60,651 nt of DNA, taken from SYIM01 sp039800205. Its GTDB lineage: Bacteria; Pseudomonadota; Gammaproteobacteria; Burkholderiales; Burkholderiaceae_E. Under the pieces are notes generated by a model. The model was not told where the DNA came from. It saw nothing but the letters and a program-made list of their open reading frames with translations, and searched no databases. Numbering within the stretch: position 1 is the stretch's first letter; each line of letters starts with the position of its first letter. Positions 1 to 7,661 of this stretch are shown one piece after another. A program made the translations under genes and the position numbers. Location: assembly GCA_039800205.1 (NCBI GenBank), contig JBDLRB010000032.1, positions 1 to 60,651 on the forward strand, in the 5' to 3' direction.

Positions 1-1245
1 AGGGGCCATCCAGGTCTGGGTTGCGCCGGTCTCGAAATCGTATTTCTTCAAGCCATCCAGCAACCAGAATCCCTTTTTCGGGACGGCGTTGTAGCTGTAG
101 CGATAGGGTCGGCCGTTGTGCTGGCCGTTGACCATCGGGAACTCGGTGACCTGATCATCGAGGTCTTCTTCATGGGTTCGACCAGTGCGCAAATCGAACC
201 GCCAGCGGTGCATGCGTGTGCCCTTGTCGTGCAGGCTCGTCATCCGGATGACTCTCGCATAGCCGTCCTGGGGCAGGTCCGAGAGGTCGGGCAGGGGCTG
301 CGTCTGAATGCAACCGTCCATCACGATCTCATCGCCCTGCTCGTACGTGTTCGACAAGTGGAGCAGATAGCAGGGCTGCGCCTCGAACCACTTGACGTCG
401 GCGTTGGTGCCATATCGCGGCAGCACACCAAAACGGCTCGGGATGTCGCGGTAGAAGCGCAGTCGATGACCGCCCTGTGCCAGGGCCTTGGGATCAAAAA
501 AGAGGGGCAGGTCGTGAACGATCGTGTAGCGCTGTGTCATGCCCAGATCATGCGGCCAGCGCGGACCGGGAAGATCGATGGGAACGTAGTGGACCAGGCG
601 GTTCTGGGGGTCGATCACACCGTAGTTGAAGTACGGCGGGTGCTCGCCGAAATTGAAGAACACCATCTCCTGCGTGTGCTCGTCGACTTTGAAGTGTGAG
701 CAGATGCCGTTGGGCTGCAGGATGCGGGCCCAGCTCGCGTCCGGGCCCTGTGTCTCGAGCGTCTTGGGGTCGAGCCGATAGGGTTCGCTGCATTGGGACA
801 TTGCGGCGAGGATCCGGCCCCCATGGACGATCACGTCGGTGCCCGCATTGTCTTTCATCGCCCCGATCGAGCCCCAGCCGCGTCGACTGCCCCGTCGGGG
901 CTCGATGATGCCTGGCCAGAGCGACCGGCCCGCGGCCTGCTCGGCGTAAAACCCGGTGGTGCGGATCCAGCGGTTGCTGAACCGGGCTTTGCCCTCGCGA
1001 AAGCGCATGGCGTGGAGCATGCCGTCGCCGTCATAGGGGTGGTAGCGGCCGATGGATTCGTGGATCGGCACATGGCTGTTACGGACATAAAGGCCATTCA
1101 GGTCATGAGGAATGTCGCCGATCACTTCGAGTTCAGAGGCGTCGGCGTCCCATTCTGTCTCGACCGGTCGCCACGCATCGTTCAGGAAGGGGTTGTCGTT
1201 GGGATAGACAATCGTTGACTGAACCTGATGAACGATCTTGGGCAT
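1..1245 (-). CDS. Carotenoid/lignostilbene-type oxygenase, copy 1 (C-terminus outside window)
   Basis: The gene runs leftward from ATG 1245 and stays open for 415 codons to the window edge, so its 3' end is missing. The family uses a four-histidine non-haem Fe(II) centre to split carbon-carbon double bonds of carotenoids, stilbenes or phenylpropenes. Three iron ligands are visible: H184 in CSHFKVD, H232 in WPHDLG and H296 in CYLLH; the fourth would lie off the edge. The first 300 residues align without gaps to the product of 7658-9157, with about 200 identical by hand count, so the two are paralogues. It is divergent from the HxlR-type regulator at 1321. Lignostilbene dioxygenase, isoeugenol monooxygenase and apocarotenoid cleavage all remain possible. 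The family call is firm, the substrate is not known. Confidence 0.93.
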   Translation of the reverse strand, partial: MPKIVHQVQSTIVYPNDNPFLNDAWRPVETEWDADASELEVIGDIPHDLNGLYVRNSHVPIHESIGRYHPYDGDGMLHAMRFREGKARFSNRWIRTTGFYAEQAAGRSLWPGIIEPRRGSRRGWGSIGAMKDNAGTDVIVHGGRILAAMSQCSEPYRLDPKTLETQGPDASWARILQPNGICSHFKVDEHTQEMVFFNFGEHPPYFNYGVIDPQNRLVHYVPIDLPGPRWPHDLGMTQRYTIVHDLPLFFDPKALAQGGHRLRFYRDIPSRFGVLPRYGTNADVKWFEAQPCYLLHLSNTYEQGDEIVMDGCIQTQPLPDLSDLPQDGYARVIRMTSLHDKGTRMHRWRFDLRTGRTHEEDLDDQVTEFPMVNGQHNGRPYRYSYNAVPKKGFWLLDGLKKYDFETGATQTWMAP

Positions 1246-1274
1246 GGTGAACACTCTGTCATCGATGATCTTCA

Positions 1275-1300
1275 ATTATAGTTTGTTTATTGAACTAACG
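1275..1300 (-). promoter_or_regulatory. Promoter and candidate operator of oxygenase copy 1
   Basis: On the minus strand a perfect -10 hexamer TATAAT occupies 1280-1275, about 30 bases before ATG 1245. No good -35 is visible. Just upstream is an inverted repeat TAGTT-N9-AACTA (1279-1297), inside a stretch reading CGTTAGTTCAATAAACAAAC on the coding strand. A related stretch lies before the second oxygenase gene (9201-9180). Binding by the neighbouring HxlR-type regulator is an inference. Confidence 0.5.
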
Positions 1301-1320
1301 GCTGCGATACGATAGAAAAA

Positions 1321-2319
1321 ATGGACGTTCATTCAAAGGCTCCGGTCACGGAACAGCCGGTTCGGCCACACTCGCCGCTCCCGGAGGCCGAAGTCGCCCG
1401 GATCCGACGCGTTCTGCACGGCAGTGCGATCAATCAGGTCCTGTTGCGCATCGGTGATCGCTGGACCTGGTCGATCCTGCAACAGGCGTTCCTGGGCGTC
1501 AGGCGCTTCGACGACTATCAGACCGCCCTGGGGATTCCAAGACAAACGCTGACCGAGCGCTTGCGCATGCTCGTCGACCTGGGCTTGCTGCGGCAAGAGC
1601 TCTACCAGGAGCGCCCCCCGCGCTCTGCCTACCGACTGACCCGTGCGGGCCTTGCGCTTTATCCGCGCGCCTTGCTCGCGTGGTCCTGGGATGTTCGCTG
1701 GGGCTCGCCTTCTCCGAACATGCCGCGTCGCTTGCGTCACCGAGCATGCGGGCACGAGTTGCATCCGACCTTGATGTGTGGCCGATGCCATCACGAAATC
1801 GTGCCGGGCTCACTACGGGGTGAGACCCGCGATCCGGGCGTCGAGCCCGATCCCCCGCCGCGTGCAAAACGTTGGGCGGGGGGGCTGCCCGATCGAAGCG
1901 AGCAACGTGACGAGCGTCACCTGCACTTCTCGCGACTGGCGAGCGACCGCTACGCGATGTTGATCGTGCTCTCGCTGATTCTCGGTTGCCGCTACTTCGA
2001 CGAGATTCGCCGTGTGGTGGGACTGGGCACCAGTGTTCTGACGGTCAGACTCGAGATGCTCACGCAGATTGGTCTGATCGAAAAACACCCCGACCGGGTC
2101 GACACGCGCCGTTTCATCTATCGCCTGGGTGAGATGGCGGAGACCCTGCGCGGCTATCTACTGCTGCTGTCGCGCTGGGGGCAGGACTTTCTGCTGAACG
2201 GCCCCAGCACGCTTCGCGCCGTTCATCTCGCGTGCGGCGAGACCGTCGACCCGAGAGTCGTCTGCCAGTTCTGCCGGCAACCCGTTCAGGCCTGGGAGGT
2301 TGAGCGGCTGGACGATTGA
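1321..2319 (+). CDS. HxlR-type regulator with two winged-helix domains
   Basis: This 332-residue protein contains the HxlR winged-helix unit twice. The first is at about residues 38-130 (INQVLLRIGDRWTWSIL onward) and the second at about 200-290 (SDRYAMLIVLSLILGCRYF onward). Ordinary HxlR proteins have one domain and are 100-150 residues long. Each copy is followed by a short cysteine-rich tail, ACGHELHPTLMCGRC and ACGETVDPRVVCQFC, resembling a small zinc knuckle. It is divergent from oxygenase copy 1 and convergent with the hydrolase gene, so control of the oxygenase locus is the natural inference. No Shine-Dalgarno sequence precedes ATG 1321, so the mRNA may be leaderless or the start may lie slightly downstream. 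Confidence 0.88.
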   Translation: MDVHSKAPVTEQPVRPHSPLPEAEVARIRRVLHGSAINQVLLRIGDRWTWSILQQAFLGVRRFDDYQTALGIPRQTLTERLRMLVDLGLLRQELYQERPPRSAYRLTRAGLALYPRALLAWSWDVRWGSPSPNMPRRLRHRACGHELHPTLMCGRCHHEIVPGSLRGETRDPGVEPDPPPRAKRWAGGLPDRSEQRDERHLHFSRLASDRYAMLIVLSLILGCRYFDEIRRVVGLGTSVLTVRLEMLTQIGLIEKHPDRVDTRRFIYRLGEMAETLRGYLLLLSRWGQDFLLNGPSTLRAVHLACGETVDPRVVCQFCRQPVQAWEVERLDD

Positions 2320-2358
2320 CCCAAGCCGGTCGCGGACCGTTCCCTTGTCCACCCCCTG

Positions 2359-3066
2359 TCAGACCGGCGCGAGCCACCCTGCAAGGGCGTTCGCGAGCGC
2401 GGCCGGTTGCTCGAGCGGCAACAGGTGGCCGCTATGATCGATGCGGATGCAGGACAGGCCGGGGATTTCGTCGGCGATCGCGCGCATCTGGGCTGCAGGG
2501 ACCACCTTGTCCTGTTCAGCTGCGATCAGCAGCCGGGGTACGCGCAAGGCGCTGAGCAGTGCGGTGCGATCCGGGCGCACCATGCATGCGCGCATGTGGG
2601 CGATGAATCGCTCAGCGCCGTAGCCGGCGAGCATGGCTTCCCGGCGGGCGAGGATGTCCGGGTCATCGACCCGATCGGGATGAACCGTATTCGCATGATT
2701 CTTGGCCATCAGCGGAAGGTAGCCTCCCGCTTCGGCAATCTCGATCGCTCGCTGGCGCATCGGACGCGCGGCCTCGGCCTCGCCGCGGCTGGACGAACAG
2801 ATCAGCGCAAAGGCGTCAACCCGTTCGGCGGCCGCTTCGAGCATCGCCATGCCGACATAGCCGCCGAATGAGAACCCGGCGTAGGCAAAGCGCTCGGGGA
2901 GCGCATCGAGCAGGTCACGCGCAACCTCATCTGTGGTGTGACGCGCCTGCATCATCGGACAATGGATCTGCCAGCCGGGACCCAGGCGCGGCTGCAGCGC
3001 GGCCACGACGGGTTCCCAGATCGCAGGGGTGTTGTTCAGGCCCGGTACAAGGACAAGGTGCTTCAT
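2359..3066 (-). CDS. Alpha/beta-hydrolase fold protein
   Basis: A 235-residue cytoplasmic alpha/beta hydrolase. It opens with the oxyanion-loop sequence LVLVPGLNN, has the nucleophile elbow GFSFGG with Ser66, an acid candidate in AAEQDKVV and a catalytic histidine in DHSGHLLPLE near the C-terminus. Esterase, thioesterase or C-C bond hydrolase activity are all possible; nothing in the sequence selects the substrate. It is the last gene of the leftward oxygenase-ligase-Bug-SDR operon, 22 bases after the binding-protein gene, which suggests it releases an acid or CoA ester formed in the same pathway. Confidence 0.85.
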   Translation of the reverse strand: MKHLVLVPGLNNTPAIWEPVVAALQPRLGPGWQIHCPMMQARHTTDEVARDLLDALPERFAYAGFSFGGYVGMAMLEAAAERVDAFALICSSSRGEAEAARPMRQRAIEIAEAGGYLPLMAKNHANTVHPDRVDDPDILARREAMLAGYGAERFIAHMRACMVRPDRTALLSALRVPRLLIAAEQDKVVPAAQMRAIADEIPGLSCIRIDHSGHLLPLEQPAALANALAGWLAPV

Positions 3067-3088
3067 GACGTGCAGCGCTCCCGGACGG

Positions 3089-4087
3089 TCAGTCGAGTTT
3101 GAGCTTCAGGGTGGTATTGAGCGCTCGTACGATACCGATTTCCTTTTCAACCATCGCTCTGAACTCGGCCGGCGTTGTGTAGCGAACCTCTGAGCCGTCT
3201 GCACCCAGCTTGGTGATCACATCCGGCGATTCGAGCGCGGTCTTGAACGCCGCATTCAGCCGGTCCAGTGCGTTCCGGGGAATACCGCTGGGCGTCGCAA
3301 AGCCGAGCCAACTGGTGATCGAGAAGTCGACCCCCTGTTCCTTCAAGGTGGGGACCTGTTTCATGTGGGGGAGGCGCTGGTCGGCGGTGACCCCCAGTGC
3401 GACCAGAATGCCCTTGTTCACGCGCGGCATGGCACCCGCGGACGTGAGCATCACGTCGACCTGACCCCCTGCCAGATCCTGCTCGGCCTGCGCTGCGCCT
3501 CGGTAGGGCACATGCAGCAGATTCAGTCCAGCGGCGCGCATCAGGGCCTCAGACCAGACATGGTAGGACGTCCCGAGCCCGGAGCTCGAGAACTTCAGTG
3601 GGCCCGGTTGCGCTTTCGCACGAGCGAGAAAGTCTTTCAGGGTGCTGAAGCCCGATTTTGGATGGGTGGCCAGAATGAAATAGCCGCTGTAGCCCAGCGT
3701 CAGATACTGAAAATCCTTCAAGGCGTCGTAACGGAGCTTTGGGTCGAGCACGGGGGCCATCACCGCACCGGCTTGCGTGATGACGCCAATGGTGTACCCG
3801 TCCTTCGGGGCCTGGGCCAGCAATTGGGTGCCCAGGCGTTGACCGGCGCCCGATCGGTTTTCGACGGCGATGGGCTGGCCCAGCAGCTCGCTGACCTTTG
3901 CCGCAATGATCCGCGCCTTGCTGTCGACCACGCCCGGCGGGAAGGGAACGATCATGTTGATCGCCCGGGTGGGGTAAACCGCCTGTGCGTTGACCTCGCC
4001 AACAAGTCCCCCCAGCACGCCGATTCCCGCGCACAGGGCCAGCACGGATCGGCGTCCGGGTATCCAGTTGTTCAGCGCTATGTTCAT
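3089..4087 (-). CDS. Bug-family periplasmic solute-binding protein 1 (TTT system)
   Basis: A 332-residue extracytoplasmic receptor of the tripartite tricarboxylate transporter (Bug) family, which binds carboxylates in the periplasm. The start is ATG 4087, preceded by GGAG; the open frame continues upstream to 4396 but that part overlaps the dehydrogenase gene. The N-terminus is a signal sequence with an Arg pair (PGRRSVLALCAGIGVLGG) and a cleavage region around VNAQAVYPTR. Family blocks YPTRAINMIVPFPPGG-like (here FPPGVVDSKARI), AVENRSGAG and LLHVPYRGAAQAEQDLAGG are present. No TctA/TctB membrane partners are in the window. It belongs to the leftward catabolic operon and probably serves uptake or sensing of the pathway's carboxylate. 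Confidence 0.92.
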   Translation of the reverse strand: MNIALNNWIPGRRSVLALCAGIGVLGGLVGEVNAQAVYPTRAINMIVPFPPGVVDSKARIIAAKVSELLGQPIAVENRSGAGQRLGTQLLAQAPKDGYTIGVITQAGAVMAPVLDPKLRYDALKDFQYLTLGYSGYFILATHPKSGFSTLKDFLARAKAQPGPLKFSSSGLGTSYHVWSEALMRAAGLNLLHVPYRGAAQAEQDLAGGQVDVMLTSAGAMPRVNKGILVALGVTADQRLPHMKQVPTLKEQGVDFSITSWLGFATPSGIPRNALDRLNAAFKTALESPDVITKLGADGSEVRYTTPAEFRAMVEKEIGIVRALNTTLKLKLD

Positions 4088-4146
4088 CGTCGGTCTCCTC
4101 GTTTGTGTAGCTTGCGTTCCGTGATCGCGTGTGGACGAAGCGCCCC

Positions 4147-4953
4147 TCAGGCCTGGAACGTTCCGCCGTTCACATGGAGCGTCTGCCCGGTGATGTAGGC
4201 CGCCGCTTCGCTTAAAAGGAACAGCATCGGTCCGGTGATGTCGATCGGCTCGCCCAGTCGGCCCAGGGGTACGGTCGCCAGGAAGCGGCTGTAGTCGAGC
4301 CCGCTCGACTTGGGCGGACGACCGGTACCCCCACTCAGAAAGGCTGTCTGGATGACACCCGGCGCGATCGCATTGACCCGAATCGCCGGGGCCCATTCAG
4401 TCGACAACGCCTTGCAGAGCCCGATGACGCCTGCCTTTGAGGCGGCGTAGGGCCCATATCCGGCGTGGCTGACACGAACACCGAAGGTGGATGTGGTAAG
4501 GACCATCGCCGGATGTCCGCCGGCCTGGGCGCACTCCCTGAGAAAGGGCGCAGCCGCTCGGCTGATCAGGAAGGCGCTGCGCAGATTACCCGCGATCACG
4601 GCATCCCATTCGTCGATCGACATCGTCTCGACGGTCACCCGCTCACGCGTGAAGCCGACCAGATTGACGAGCGAGTCGACGCTTGACCATTGTTCGCCGA
4701 TCCGCTGGAACGCGTCCCCGACGGCCGCCTGGTCGCCGGCATCCAGTGCGATCGATGCCTGGACCCCGGCAGGAGGCGGATACGCCTCAATCGATGCGGG
4801 GAGATCCATCACCACCACCTCGATCCCAAGTGCGAGTGCTTCTTCGACGACCGAGCGCCCGATGCCGCCGCACCCCCCGGCAACGACCATGCGCGTACCG
4901 GGCCGTGGCCAGGCCGGCGCCAGGCCACGGCCCGTCGAAGTGCCCGGGTTCAT
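4147..4953 (-). CDS. Short-chain dehydrogenase/reductase (SDR)
   Basis: A 268-residue classical SDR, an NAD(P)-dependent oxidoreductase with a Rossmann fold. The glycine motif is GGCGGIG near residue 26, the catalytic pair is YAASK, and the C-terminus SEAAAYITGQTLHVNGGTF is typical of the family. An N-terminal extension of about 20 residues precedes the first beta strand. ATG 4953 is chosen because it overlaps the stop of the upstream binding-protein gene (TGATG); a GTG one codon earlier is possible. Within the operon it could oxidise an alcohol or reduce a carbonyl produced by oxygenase cleavage; the substrate is unknown. Confidence 0.92.
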   Translation of the reverse strand: MNPGTSTGRGLAPAWPRPGTRMVVAGGCGGIGRSVVEEALALGIEVVVMDLPASIEAYPPPAGVQASIALDAGDQAAVGDAFQRIGEQWSSVDSLVNLVGFTRERVTVETMSIDEWDAVIAGNLRSAFLISRAAAPFLRECAQAGGHPAMVLTTSTFGVRVSHAGYGPYAASKAGVIGLCKALSTEWAPAIRVNAIAPGVIQTAFLSGGTGRPPKSSGLDYSRFLATVPLGRLGEPIDITGPMLFLLSEAAAYITGQTLHVNGGTFQA

Positions 4954-5918
4954 CACCGCAGCGCCTTCGCCTTTTCGCCCAGCGCATCCCAGCGCTTCAT
5001 GTCCGCGAGCATCTGCTCCTTCATTGCGGCTGCAGGCTTACCCCAGGGCAGGTAAGAGCGTTGCGCCAGCATCTTGCGTACGTCTTCGCGCTTCAGGACT
5101 TTCTGCATCTCGGCTTCCAACCGGGCGATGACCGCCGCAGGGACCTTTGCCGGTGCATAGAGCCCCACCCCGTAGTCCCAGTCGAGTCCCTTCACGCCCA
5201 GCTCATTGAAGGTGGGAACGCCGGGCAGATAATCGGTCCGCTGGGTCCCCAGTACGGCCAGAGGCTTTAACTTGCCCGCGTGCGTTCGGGTCAGGCCGAT
5301 CGAGACCAACCCCGAGTCGATCGTACCCGCCAGCATATCGGTCACCATCGGGCTCTCACCCTTATAGGGCACATGGGTCATCCCCATCTTCAGTTGCTCG
5401 CTCAGCATGGCAAGCAGGATGTGCGTGGACGTTCCTTGACCGTAGGATCCATAGGTCACTGTGCCCTGGGCCGCAGCTCGCTTGAATTCGGCAAAATCCT
5501 TGCCCTTGAACGACGCGCCCGCGTTGTAGATCAGGGGCGTCAAGGTGATCCCGATCACAGGCATGAAATCCCGGTCTGCCCGATAGGGCGCGGGCGGTTG
5601 CAAGGTGGTGTTGGTCAGCTGCGTGGTCGGCGTCAGCAGCAAGGTGTAGCCGTCTGGGGCGGCCTTGGCCACCAGATCGGCACCGATTGCGCCCGCTGCG
5701 CCGCCCCGGTTTTCGACCACGATCGGTTGACCCAGCAGGTCGGTGAGCCCGGGCCCGATCGCGCGGGCGATCGCATCGGCGGCCCCACCGGCCGGGTAGG
5801 GCACGATGATACGAATGGGCTTCTCCGGATATTTCTGCGCGAGTGCAGTCAGCGGAAAGGCCCATGCCGTTGTCAGGGACAACAGTCCAGTCATGATCAG
5901 CTTACGGGTGGTGTTCAT
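4953..5918 (-). CDS. Bug-family periplasmic solute-binding protein 2 (TTT system)
   Basis: A 321-residue Bug protein, the second in the same operon. It has a clear signal peptide (LIMTGLLSLTTAWAFPLTAL, cleavage after LAQ) and the family blocks KPIRIIVPYPAGGAADAIAR, VVENRGGAAGAIGADLVAKA and MTHVPYKGESPMVTDMLAG. The ATG at 5918 is preceded by an AGGAGA ribosome-binding site. Its stop overlaps the dehydrogenase start by one base, implying translational coupling. Two different binding proteins in one operon suggest that two related carboxylates are recognised, or that one acts as a sensor; that is inference. Confidence 0.94.
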   Translation of the reverse strand: MNTTRKLIMTGLLSLTTAWAFPLTALAQKYPEKPIRIIVPYPAGGAADAIARAIGPGLTDLLGQPIVVENRGGAAGAIGADLVAKAAPDGYTLLLTPTTQLTNTTLQPPAPYRADRDFMPVIGITLTPLIYNAGASFKGKDFAEFKRAAAQGTVTYGSYGQGTSTHILLAMLSEQLKMGMTHVPYKGESPMVTDMLAGTIDSGLVSIGLTRTHAGKLKPLAVLGTQRTDYLPGVPTFNELGVKGLDWDYGVGLYAPAKVPAAVIARLEAEMQKVLKREDVRKMLAQRSYLPWGKPAAAMKEQMLADMKRWDALGEKAKALR

Positions 5919-5942
5919 CGATCGTCTCCTCTTTGATTGGGT

Positions 5943-7661
5943 TTATGTGTTCCGGGCGTCGACCAGACGCCTGAGACTCGCCTTGTCGACCTTGGTGTTT
6001 GCATTACGCGGAAGGGCCTCGAGAACGATCAGTCGCTCGGGCAGTTTCAGGTTGGCCACCTGCTGTGTTGTGCGCATGAAGTGGACCAGAGATTCGAGGG
6101 AGGGTGGGTTCTGATTCGGACGCATGACAATGCAGGCGCAGATCCGCTCGCCCAGCCTTGGGTCGGGTACGCCTACGACACCGACCTCTCTCACCCCTGG
6201 GTACGCGGCGATCAAGGACTCGACCTCAACGGCCGAGACGTTGAATCCGCCTCGGACGATGATGTCCTTGATTCGGCCGACGTAGCGGAAATACTCAGCG
6301 CGCTCGCCTGCGAGTTCGAACAGATCGCCTGACCGGTAGTAGCCTTGTTTGTCGAAGGCTTGCTCGGTCAGCGCCGGATCCTTGAAATACCCATCGAAGA
6401 CGTTCGGGCCCCGGATCCGCAGTTCACCGGCGATGCCCACCGCTTCGATTTCGCGATCGGTTGCGGGATCGACCAACCGGGTTTCGACCCCTGGGACGAT
6501 CGGGTAGGACCAGTCGTAGCCCGGTGCGCCAAGCCGCGGGAAGAGGGTCGCACGGCGTTTCGGGTCGGGCACATCCTGGGGAGTACTTGCGAGCGAAACG
6601 CCCTCGGTCGAACCAAAAAAATTGACAATGCGCGCTCCGAAGCGCTGCTCGAACTCCTCGATCACGGTGGGCGAGAGTGGAGCAGATCCAGAGCCGATGG
6701 TGTGCAGTCGATTGAAATCGACCGTGCTCAGCAGATCGGGGCGGGAGAGCAAGGACACCAGGATGGCCGGCGCGATTGAAGTGAAGCCGATCGATTCTTC
6801 GCTCAACTGGCGTGCATAGATGTCGAGCGAGAAGGGTTGGTGCAGCACGATCGTGCCGCACCGCGAGAGCCACGGCATGATCGTCCCGTGCATGGCACCG
6901 TGCGTGACCAGAGGCCGCGCGCTCAGCAAGCGGACCCCATTGGGCATCTGGCAGGCCTCGGCAATCGTATCCATCGAGGCGAGCCACTGCGCATGGCTTC
7001 GGGGGACGCCCTTGGGACGGCCCTCGCTGCCGGATGTCCAGACAATGGTGACCACGTCATCGGCCGAGGGCCTGGATTGATCAGCATCCGGCCCCGGGGG
7101 CGGTGGGTCGGTCTCGAGCATGCGTTCCAGCGACAGAAACCCTTCGTCGGCTGCGTTACAGAGTTCGTTGTCCAGAACAACGAGACGTTCGATGGACGGG
7201 CAGTGCTGGGTGACCCGGCGCGCGAGGGCGAGATGGTCGGTTGTATTGATCTGACGGTTGACAAAAAAGACCGCAGCCTCGGTGTGTCGTCCGATCAGCC
7301 CCAATTCGTGTTCACGGTAGACCGCGGGCACGGGGCTGACGATGACACCGATCTCGAAACAGGCCAGATAGACCGCAAGCTGCTCCCAGGTGTTGGCCAT
7401 TTGCATCAGTGCGATCTGATCGGGTTTGACGCCGCTTTGCCGGAGCCATTGCGCCAAACGCGCGACCCGGGTGTGCAGCGCGCGCCAAGTGATCCGACGG
7501 GGCGCGCTGCCGGTCACTTCCAGCCGATTGGGTGGGTCAACCAGGGCTTCCCGATCAGGATGAAGCGCTGCGTTTCGATCGAGCAGGTCGCCAAACCGGA
7601 GGTCGGGCCAGCGACCAGCCGCGCGCAGACTCGCAATTCGTTCGGGGGGGCTCAGGATCAT
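5943..7661 (-). CDS. AMP-dependent acyl-CoA synthetase (ANL superfamily)
   Basis: A 572-residue adenylate-forming ligase that would activate a carboxylate to its acyl-CoA through an acyl-AMP. Key blocks are the P-loop-like IVWTSGSEGRPKGVPRSH (about residues 205-222), the adenine motif VNFFGSTEG, the YRSGDLFEL aspartate motif, the hinge GRIKDIIVRGGFNVSAVEVE and the C-terminal catalytic lysine in PRNANTKVDKASL. Length matches cyclohexanecarboxylate- and coumarate-type ligases. Its ATG overlaps the oxygenase stop (ATGA, 7661-7658), so the two are translationally coupled. A reasonable role is CoA activation of the acid formed after oxygenase cleavage and aldehyde oxidation, or of the imported carboxylate; specificity cannot be read from sequence. 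Confidence 0.95.
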   Translation of the reverse strand: MILSPPERIASLRAAGRWPDLRFGDLLDRNAALHPDREALVDPPNRLEVTGSAPRRITWRALHTRVARLAQWLRQSGVKPDQIALMQMANTWEQLAVYLACFEIGVIVSPVPAVYREHELGLIGRHTEAAVFFVNRQINTTDHLALARRVTQHCPSIERLVVLDNELCNAADEGFLSLERMLETDPPPPGPDADQSRPSADDVVTIVWTSGSEGRPKGVPRSHAQWLASMDTIAEACQMPNGVRLLSARPLVTHGAMHGTIMPWLSRCGTIVLHQPFSLDIYARQLSEESIGFTSIAPAILVSLLSRPDLLSTVDFNRLHTIGSGSAPLSPTVIEEFEQRFGARIVNFFGSTEGVSLASTPQDVPDPKRRATLFPRLGAPGYDWSYPIVPGVETRLVDPATDREIEAVGIAGELRIRGPNVFDGYFKDPALTEQAFDKQGYYRSGDLFELAGERAEYFRYVGRIKDIIVRGGFNVSAVEVESLIAAYPGVREVGVVGVPDPRLGERICACIVMRPNQNPPSLESLVHFMRTTQQVANLKLPERLIVLEALPRNANTKVDKASLRRLVDARNT

